Source: Rothia mucilaginosa
GTDB taxonomy: Bacteria; Actinomycetota; Actinomycetes; Actinomycetales; Micrococcaceae
Reading direction: 5' to 3'
Assembly: GCF_901875305.1 (NCBI RefSeq)
Contig: NZ_CABFLY010000008.1
Span: 10,410 to 74,409, forward strand
Length of the DNA: 64,000 nt
Notes under the pieces: generated by a model
Database searches by the model: none
What the model was told of the DNA's origin: nothing
The model's input: the letters and a program-made list of their open reading frames with translations, nothing else
Position numbers and translations under genes: made by a program
Shown: piece by piece, positions 33,898 through 39,314 of the stretch
Position numbering within the stretch: the stretch's first letter is position 1
How the letters are laid out: each line of letters starts with the position of its first letter

Positions 33898-34428
33898 GTG
33901 AAGGTGAAAGTGGAAGTAAATCTGTGGTTGTTTCCTGTTATTTTTATGGTCCACGAGATGGAGGAGATAGTAGGTTTCAGGGTATGGTTTGAAAAAAATC
34001 TTGACCTAATAGAAAAATATAGCATCCTTCGAAAATTGTATAGAAACTTCAGTACTGAAGGGTTTGCGGTTGCGGTTCTTGAAGAATACGTGATATGTAT
34101 TGCGGTGACCTATGTGGCTACAATATGGAAAATGTATCTAGTGTGGATAGGCGTGTTTATCGCATTCTTGATACATTTATTAATTCATATAGCGCAAAGC
34201 ATCATAGTAAGGAAGTATATTCCGTCGCTAATTTCAAGCATTGTACTTTTTCCGGGTAGTGTTTATTTAGTATATAGTTCCGTTGAATATTTGGGGCTTA
34301 CTTTTGGAAGTATAGTTGCAGCATCCATTTTGTGTGTAATTTTAATGTTTCTAAATTTGATATTTGTTCACTGGATAATGGGGGTAGTGACTCGTAAAAT
34401 TGCTGAAAACGCAATGAGAAAGATGTAA
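33898..34428 (+). CDS. HXXEE-domain membrane protein
   Basis: A 176-residue, AT-rich gene unlike its neighbours in base and codon use (many ATA, TTA and AGA codons). The N-terminus reads LWLFPVIFMVHEMEEIVGFRVWF, with the HEMEE signature (H-x-x-E-E) of the HXXEE family of membrane proteins. Four or five hydrophobic segments follow, including a FLIHLLIHIAQSIIV stretch. The function of the family is unknown; the conserved His and Glu suggest a metal-dependent activity in the membrane. It opens the accessory locus and was probably acquired from a low-GC organism. Confidence 0.65.
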   Translation: MKVKVEVNLWLFPVIFMVHEMEEIVGFRVWFEKNLDLIEKYSILRKLYRNFSTEGFAVAVLEEYVICIAVTYVATIWKMYLVWIGVFIAFLIHLLIHIAQSIIVRKYIPSLISSIVLFPGSVYLVYSSVEYLGLTFGSIVAASILCVILMFLNLIFVHWIMGVVTRKIAENAMRKM

Positions 34429-34559
34429 CATAAGACAATCGCTGGATTCCTCTCAACTTTGGCAATTTTCTCAATAAATCAATATTATGTATATTGCAGA
34501 TATTTAATATAGCCCTGAAAATGAGGTATCGCTGTTGATTATTGGGGGAGCACGAGCGT

Positions 34560-34715
34560 ATGAAGTCGAATAAGTATGTTCCTGTTGGGATGCTGTTCTT
34601 GATCCTGGCAATTATCTTGAACGCAGTGTCAAATGTCAGCGACCTGCTGCTTGGAATTCTCTACGGCATCTCAATAGCAGTATTGATTATTGGACTATTT
34701 AATAGTCGAAAATAG
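34560..34715 (+). CDS. 51-residue two-helix membrane protein
   Basis: The ATG at 34560 follows GGGGAG by 9 nt; the stop is at 34713-34715. The protein has two hydrophobic helices (VGMLFLILAIILNAV and LLLGILYGISIAVLIIGLF) joined by a short polar turn and ends SRK. The gene ends 19 bp before hairpin element 1 at 34735, which can serve as its terminator. Function unknown. Confidence 0.5.
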   Translation: MKSNKYVPVGMLFLILAIILNAVSNVSDLLLGILYGISIAVLIIGLFNSRK

Positions 34716-34734
34716 GTGCTGTAACTGACAAAGG

Positions 34735-34771
34735 GACCCGGCGGGCTATCCATCAGATAGCCCGCCGGGTC
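34735..34771. repeat. Hairpin boundary element 1
   Basis: GACCCGGCGGGCTATC and GATAGCCCGCCGGGTC form a perfect 16-bp stem with a 5-nt loop and a following TCTTCT. Related hairpins at 35954, 38133 and 39245 share the GATAGCCCGCCGGGTC arm. Here it separates the membrane-protein cassette from the convergent GIY-YIG gene and terminates both. Confidence 0.85.
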
Positions 34772-34794
34772 TTCTCATACACAGCAGGCAGGGA

Positions 34795-35835
34795 TTAGCT
34801 CTGAGAACCCTCAAGGTTCTGCAGGAATGCACCCAGCGAAATGTTCGGATCAGACTCCAAAACCCAATCCGCATTACCGTTCGAAGAGCCGCCTAGAACA
34901 AAACGGGAAGCCGCCGACTGGCTTGTAAACTCAATCGGCTTCACAATCTTCAAACCCTCAAGATGACCGGCGGTAGCCTGCTCGTTGCGGGTGACCTCCA
35001 AGGACTCCAAATCCTTCAGATAGCGGGCCTCAGCCTTCTTCGGCGCACGCACCGGCAGAACCTCACCCTCAAAAACCTCGACGTTCACGCGTGCCCCAAG
35101 GTTACCCACGATTCGCGCACGAGCGGGAACCGCCAGATTCTTTCGCTTGATACGGAACACCGCATCGACAAAAGCCGGATGAGATTCCGGGCGAGAGTCA
35201 TCGGAAAATGGGGTTGTACCAACAGAAGTCTCGGTAGGTTGGTTCTGCTGTGTGTTCTGTGTTATTTCCGGCTGCGAACTAGCAACGGTGGGAGCAATAT
35301 TCTCCGAGGTAACGGGTTCAAACATATAGTGTCCGCTTGCGCGAAGCATCAGAAGAACCTCATGGACTAAGGGGCTGAGAATGGCCTTCTTGACCTTCGC
35401 AATATTTCCCGAGAATGGGATATTGCCGTTCTCCAATGCATAGCGATTGGCCTTCTGAGCCTGACGGCAGAACGCACTTTCCAGGTAGTTCAGTTCCGTC
35501 GCCTCCCAAGAATTATCGGTAGGCGCAATTAGATACGCAGTATCCCAAAAGTCCTTCTGACGGTCGTGCTCACGAATGCGACCCATGAGCCCATTACCGT
35601 TCACTCGTTTTGCTGCCTGACCAATATAGATACGCGGATTATCAGTCGAAGAATTCGTGAGGAAATAGATACCTGAGAACTGCAGCTCATCCTCATCCTT
35701 ATACTTATCCAGCAAAGTGCGCGGAAGCTTATCAATTGTAATGTTGCGGTTATACAGCTGATAGGTGATGCGCTCGTTAACATCGCCCTTCCAGAGGGTC
35801 GTATGTAGCTGAACCGTGGTGTGAACGGTAGACAC
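34795..35835 (-). CDS. GIY-YIG nuclease-family protein with C-terminal DUF4357
   Basis: A 346-residue protein. The GIY-YIG domain is at about residues 50-145: SGIYFLTN, PRIYIGQA (the second half as YIG), GRIREHDRQKDFW (catalytic Arg region) and LNYLESAFC (metal-binding Glu). A Gln/Thr/Pro linker follows. The C-terminal 60 residues (SQSAASRFVLGGSSNGNADWV) match DUF4357, often fused to nucleases and restriction-associated proteins. No methylase or helicase is beside it. A DNA cleavage role, perhaps in defence, is inferred. It occupies a cassette alone between two hairpin elements. Confidence 0.75.
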   Translation of the reverse strand: MSTVHTTVQLHTTLWKGDVNERITYQLYNRNITIDKLPRTLLDKYKDEDELQFSGIYFLTNSSTDNPRIYIGQAAKRVNGNGLMGRIREHDRQKDFWDTAYLIAPTDNSWEATELNYLESAFCRQAQKANRYALENGNIPFSGNIAKVKKAILSPLVHEVLLMLRASGHYMFEPVTSENIAPTVASSQPEITQNTQQNQPTETSVGTTPFSDDSRPESHPAFVDAVFRIKRKNLAVPARARIVGNLGARVNVEVFEGEVLPVRAPKKAEARYLKDLESLEVTRNEQATAGHLEGLKIVKPIEFTSQSAASRFVLGGSSNGNADWVLESDPNISLGAFLQNLEGSQS

Positions 35836-35953
35836 GGTGCTCCTTTGCCGTCGCTGTGAATAAATATTTAAAAGGTGCCCTAAAGACGCTTCTGATTATT
35901 AATCATACTGGGCTAGTGGAGGAACGCTATGCGCTCTAAGCCATTAAAGAAGG

Positions 35954-35991
35954 ACCCGGTGGACTATCACATAAGATAGCCCGCCGGGTCC
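35954..35991. repeat. Hairpin boundary element 2, identical to element 3
   Basis: A 38-bp sequence beginning ACCCGGTGGACTATC and ending with GATAGCCCGCCGGGTC, identical base for base to 38133-38170. The two copies are direct repeats bracketing 36.0-38.1 kb, which includes the AT-rich Firmicutes-like cassette. The stem is imperfect compared with element 1. Confidence 0.85.
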
Positions 35992-35996
35992 CTTCT

Positions 35997-36074
35997 TTAT
36001 GCCGCTATGCGCTCAGCCTTTAAACGGGTGGTGCGTTCCAGCAGCTGCAGCACGTTCCGGTAGCTGTGGCCGGT
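35997..36074 (-). pseudogene. Scrap of a D-lactate dehydrogenase-like gene 3' end
   Basis: This fragment and its flanking hairpin are about 88% identical to the end of the intact gene at 39315. It reads TGHSYRNVLQLLERTTR, against TGHTYQNVLQLLERTTR in the full gene, then continues LKAERIAA to a stop because the original stop codon has changed. Nothing upstream of it resembles the gene, so it is a relic left by duplication or recombination. Confidence 0.75.
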
Positions 36075-36129
36075 GCGAGCTGACTGCAGTTGACCGTGGC
36101 CAGCTAAGCTAGCGAACTGGCACCGAGCC

Positions 36130-36181
36130 TATATATAGACCCCCCTGCGGCGACAGGCTGCGGAGGGAGTGGTTTCTTTGT
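36130..36181 (+). repeat. Displaced copy of the thrS terminator
   Basis: It shares the ATATATAGA flank, the TGCGGCGACA loop region, the GCTGCGGAGGG arm and GTGGTTTCTTTG with 33708-33764. No gene upstream needs it. Together with the thrS copy it brackets 33.8-36.1 kb. Confidence 0.7.
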
Positions 36182-36410
36182 GTGCCTTTGGGGAGGCACA
36201 GGTGGGGGAGTCTTTCCTAGTCCGGGCGGGTGTCTTCGTGCTAGTGTAAGCGATGGTGCTAACGTTCGTTACCGTTCAGAGGTGCCGGTAATTGTTCGAA
36301 TTAGATAAGGATGTCTGAATGCATTGAACAACTTAAAGGGGGGTAATAGTCGATTTAGCATATCTTCCTATCAAATGAGTCTTTTATAAAAGTTAATTTC
36401 AATGTTTTAT

Positions 36411-36983
36411 TCAGTACAATTCCTTTTCTAGTTCATTTAGGAAGGTGATTAAAAATTGATGGCGACTTTCTGCCATTTGTTTGGCAGTCTCCGTGTTCAT
36501 TTCATCTTTTAAGAGGAGCAACTTGTCATGGAAATGTTGAATGGTATCAGTAAGGGGCCTCCCTTTGTGGCCACCATAGGAAAAAGTTCGCGCAATTCCT
36601 ACAGCTCCTATCGCATCCAGGCGGTCTGCATCCTGGACAATCTTGCCTTCTATGGTTTCTGGATGTTTACCGCGATTTTTGCTGAAAGAAACAGCATTGA
36701 TAACCTGGCAAATCTGGTTGATTTGGTTTTGAGGAATACAAATCTCTTCTAGAAACGTGCGAGCATTCGCATTATTCTCTGTTTGAAATAATTTATCATC
36801 ATCAGCATCGTGAAGAAGAGCTGACAAGCCCACTATCTCCATATCACATGGACCTTCTGCTTGTGCGATTCTTATAGCATTGGTATAGACGCGAAGGGTG
36901 TGTTCTACATCATGGCCATCCGCTCGATCAGCAAATAAAGTTTTAACATACTGCTTTGTAGCATGTATTCGTTCTTCTATCAT
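36411..36983 (-). CDS. HD-domain phosphohydrolase, AT-rich and probably acquired
   Basis: A 190-residue HD-superfamily protein: GHDVEHTLRVY, LSALLHDADDDKLF (HD dyad) and IVQDADRLDAIGAVGIART (third metal region). This pattern matches YedJ/PgpH-like small phosphohydrolases of Firmicutes and enterobacteria; the substrate is unknown, with nucleotides plausible given the neighbour. Base composition is far below the genome average and codons such as TTA, ATA and AGA are common. ATG 36983 follows AAAGGAG by 8 nt. It lies downstream of a gene fragment and a nucleoside phosphorylase on the same strand. Confidence 0.8.
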   Translation of the reverse strand: MIEERIHATKQYVKTLFADRADGHDVEHTLRVYTNAIRIAQAEGPCDMEIVGLSALLHDADDDKLFQTENNANARTFLEEICIPQNQINQICQVINAVSFSKNRGKHPETIEGKIVQDADRLDAIGAVGIARTFSYGGHKGRPLTDTIQHFHDKLLLLKDEMNTETAKQMAESRHQFLITFLNELEKELY

Positions 36984-37009
36984 CGTTCTTCTCCTTTGTA
37001 TATCTTACT

Positions 37010-37138
37010 TCAGTCAATCTCATGATAGACTTTGCCTGCCTTATCTAGATCGTAATATTGATAGAACTCTTCTTTTGTCTGTGTGGTATGGACTTGACCA
37101 TCCTTTTCTGTCGGGTTAAAACTTTGAAAGTCGGTTAA
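37010..37138 (-). pseudogene. 3' fragment of an unidentified low-GC gene
   Basis: An open stretch of 42 codons without a start, preceded by an in-frame stop, encoding LTDFQSFNPTEKDGQ, then TKEEFYQYYDLDKAGK and ending VYHEID. Its composition is protein-like and resembles Firmicutes. It ends 27 bp before the HD-domain gene start, as in an operon. It is probably the tail of a gene truncated when the cassette was captured. The family is not recognised. Confidence 0.5.
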
Positions 37139-37264
37139 CTACACTCAATTTTCGCATAGTCATCCGAAAAAGACTCGAATAAATAGTTGATTTAACTGCA
37201 TAATAACATTAAGTATTAATATTATTATAGGCTATTGGTATCAATACATTAAAGTTTGGTTTAT

Positions 37265-38038
37265 TTAGTCAGCCTTTTCCCAAAAGAGCGCAAATTGTAT
37301 TGCCAAGTCTGCGATTCTGTCCTTACTATCTAAGTCCGAATGACTAGATAAGGTTCTGATATCCCATTTTTCTTCCGAGAGGTGGTCCGCCGCGTAGAAG
37401 AAATGGCAGAGTTCAAAGCTCCTAAAAGCTGCTAATGCCGCCACGGCAGAACACTCCATATCAACGCAGATTGCTCCTGATTCCTTTCGACGCTTCATCT
37501 TGCCTATGGTTTCCCGATAGGGAGCATCGGTCGTCCAAACTTTTCCTTTTTGATATGAAACATTGTGACTATCCAGAAAAGATTGGAAGAGAGGAAGGAC
37601 TCCCTTGTTCACTTCCACTTCATCACTTGCCGGAAGATAGTGGTAACTAGTCCCCTCGTCTCGAAGGGCAGATGTTGGAATAATGATGGAGGTTGCTTCA
37701 ATATCTTGGTCTAAAACCCCACAAGTTCCAAAGAGAACGAGTTTTTCCATCCCAAATTGAATCATATCCTCTATAATTCCCACACAGGAAGCCGCCCCAA
37801 CTGGCGCATTAAAGACAGCAATCTGTTGGTCTCCAATAGTAATCCCATAGACAATGACTTCAAAGTTAGCCATAGATGTTCTTGTAATTTCGTCATGTTC
37901 GTAATTCTCAAGTAGGCGCGCAAAAGTTACTCTTGAAAAGCACGATATGACTACTTTGGGAAATCCTTCAATTGGTTTGTGTAAGTCTTGTGGATTAATA
38001 ATAGCCTGTCGGTTGGGGTCAAATTCTTCTAAAATCAT
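37265..38038 (-). CDS. Nucleoside phosphorylase-family protein, probably acquired from Firmicutes
   Basis: A 257-residue PNP/UDP-family protein: KVVISCFSRVTFARLLE, GAASCVGIIEDMIQFG, LVLFGTCGVLDQDI (phosphate-binding GTCG), GTSYHYLPAS and the nucleoside-binding VDMECSAVAALAAFR. It splits ribonucleosides with phosphate; uridine or related nucleosides are likely. Start ATG 38038 has AAAGAGGTG 6 nt upstream. A consensus TATAAT lies just upstream. The gene is AT-rich with codon use unlike the surrounding actinobacterial genes; composition points to Firmicutes, possibly oral streptococci. It and the HD gene may salvage nucleosides. Confidence 0.82.
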   Translation of the reverse strand: MILEEFDPNRQAIINPQDLHKPIEGFPKVVISCFSRVTFARLLENYEHDEITRTSMANFEVIVYGITIGDQQIAVFNAPVGAASCVGIIEDMIQFGMEKLVLFGTCGVLDQDIEATSIIIPTSALRDEGTSYHYLPASDEVEVNKGVLPLFQSFLDSHNVSYQKGKVWTTDAPYRETIGKMKRRKESGAICVDMECSAVAALAAFRSFELCHFFYAADHLSEEKWDIRTLSSHSDLDSKDRIADLAIQFALFWEKAD

Positions 38039-38132
38039 CTCGTACACCTCTTTCATTTAAATTATAGTTTAATATTGTACCACAATTAGATTCTAGATAT
38101 CTTTTTAAACCTTACAAAACAGACAAAATCTA

Positions 38133-38170
38133 ACCCGGTGGACTATCACATAAGATAGCCCGCCGGGTCC
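38133..38170. repeat. Hairpin boundary element 3
   Basis: Identical over 38 bp to element 2 (35954-35991). It separates the AT-rich nucleoside-phosphorylase cassette from the normal-GC cassette at 38328-39214. Composition changes sharply at this element. Confidence 0.85.
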
Positions 38171-38327
38171 TCCTTATGAATTCATGGCCCAAAGGTAGCT
38201 TGCACTGTTTTCCACAGGTCGTCTTTTTCTCGCTTTCGAGGGTAGTTTTCCACAGATTGCCGAACGTGGCGCACATGCTCCTCAAAATCACGGTAGGGTT
38301 CATATACCCACGTGAAGGAGCGACACC

Positions 38328-38753
38328 ATGGCGAAAAAGAAACACCTCATATCCGGCGAGAAATTCTACTGTCGGTGCCCCAGTTGCAGCGAAACCTGGG
38401 ATTACCCTCCCGTTATCTCATACCTCGATGATGAGAACACCCTCCGCATAACAGACCGCCACACAACCTGTACCGCTACCGACCCGGCTCGAGATATGGC
38501 GTACAACTTCAGCATTGCCCTATCTTGCCGTAACGAAGAGGCACAGGAGCAGTACTGGCAGGTGATTCGTGGCTGTTCCTCCCACCGGAACTTCCACTAC
38601 CACCGCTACAAGTACCGCAGCGACCGCTCTATAGTCGAAGAGAACCGACCCCTGAATAGTATTATGGAAAGCAACGCCGCTTACGAAGAAGCAACAGTCT
38701 TTATCGTAGAAGGCGCATTTGAAAGGATTGAAGAATGGCAAGCATTGAAGTGA
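38328..38753 (+). CDS. Protein with N-terminal zinc knuckle, function unknown
   Basis: A 141-residue protein. FYCRCPSCSETWDYPP (residues 13-28) looks like one half of a zinc ribbon; later CTATDPAR and CRNEEAQEQYW supply single cysteines, and a HRNFHYHRYKYRSDR patch is very basic and aromatic. The start ATG at 38328 follows GAAGGAG by 9 nt. It overlaps the next gene by 19 nt, so the two form a pair. Composition is close to the host average. No family is recognised. Confidence 0.55.
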   Translation: MAKKKHLISGEKFYCRCPSCSETWDYPPVISYLDDENTLRITDRHTTCTATDPARDMAYNFSIALSCRNEEAQEQYWQVIRGCSSHRNFHYHRYKYRSDRSIVEENRPLNSIMESNAAYEEATVFIVEGAFERIEEWQALK

Positions 38754-39214
38754 TGAAAGAACGAGCTCGCATCGCGGGACGCTTCAACCTGTCTGCCCGC
38801 CGCAATCCAGAACACCGCGCACTCGTAGCCCTAGCGGCTCAACGTGCCGGAGGAGAATGCCACGTCATCCCCGCAGCCCCGGCTGAGAAAGTCGCTGACG
38901 TCTTCCGCCGCTCCCGCAACGTCGCCGGAGAATCAGCCGTCATCATCGTCACCGAAATCAACGGAACGCTCTACGCCCAAATCATCCAAGCCGAACGCGT
39001 ACGAAACCTCGGACAAGACTCACGAGGCGTAACAACCGTCGCGAGCGCATCCGGCGTTACCCAGCCAGAAACCGCACACGAAGACCTGACAATCGGCACC
39101 TTCTTGCAGTACGCACAGATGATCCCGAACGGCTCAGTTGTCCTAGAAAGCGACCTGAGCCCGGTGCAGGCAGTTGCACAGAACGCGCTAGGAACCCACC
39201 TGGTCACTGCCTAA
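38735..39214 (+). CDS. Second gene of a two-gene cassette, function unknown
   Basis: A 159-residue protein overlapping its upstream partner by 19 nt, with GAAAGGA before the start. It opens with a basic helix (EVMKERARIAGRFNLSARRNPEHRALVALAAQRAGG) and has a beta-rich middle (SAVIIVTEINGTLYAQIIQAERV). No membrane segment or cysteine cluster apart from one Cys. It ends 31 bp before hairpin element 4. The overlap implies coupled production with the zinc-knuckle protein; a two-component system of unknown purpose is possible. Confidence 0.5.
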   Translation: MASIEVMKERARIAGRFNLSARRNPEHRALVALAAQRAGGECHVIPAAPAEKVADVFRRSRNVAGESAVIIVTEINGTLYAQIIQAERVRNLGQDSRGVTTVASASGVTQPETAHEDLTIGTFLQYAQMIPNGSVVLESDLSPVQAVAQNALGTHLVTA

Positions 39215-39244
39215 AGACAGCCTAGAAGGCAACAAGCATAAAAG

Positions 39245-39281
39245 GACCCGGCGGCTATCCCATCTGATAGCCCGCCGGGTC
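39245..39281. repeat. Hairpin boundary element 4
   Basis: GACCCGGCGG-CTATC and GATAGCCCGCCGGGTC, one bulge, 6-nt loop, then CCTTCTTTA. It lies between convergent genes and is probably the original terminator of the dehydrogenase gene. Elements 1-3 are its relatives. Together with the adjoining 3' end of the dehydrogenase gene (to 39368) it is duplicated at 35954-36074. Confidence 0.85.
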
Positions 39282-39314
39282 CCTTCTTTATACCGCTGCT
39301 ATGCGCTCAACCCG

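Noticed and set aside
34735..39281. Classical integron attC sites
   Set aside because: The hairpins lack the conserved attC core-site sequences and no integron integrase is in the window; terminators remain the simpler explanation of their structure.
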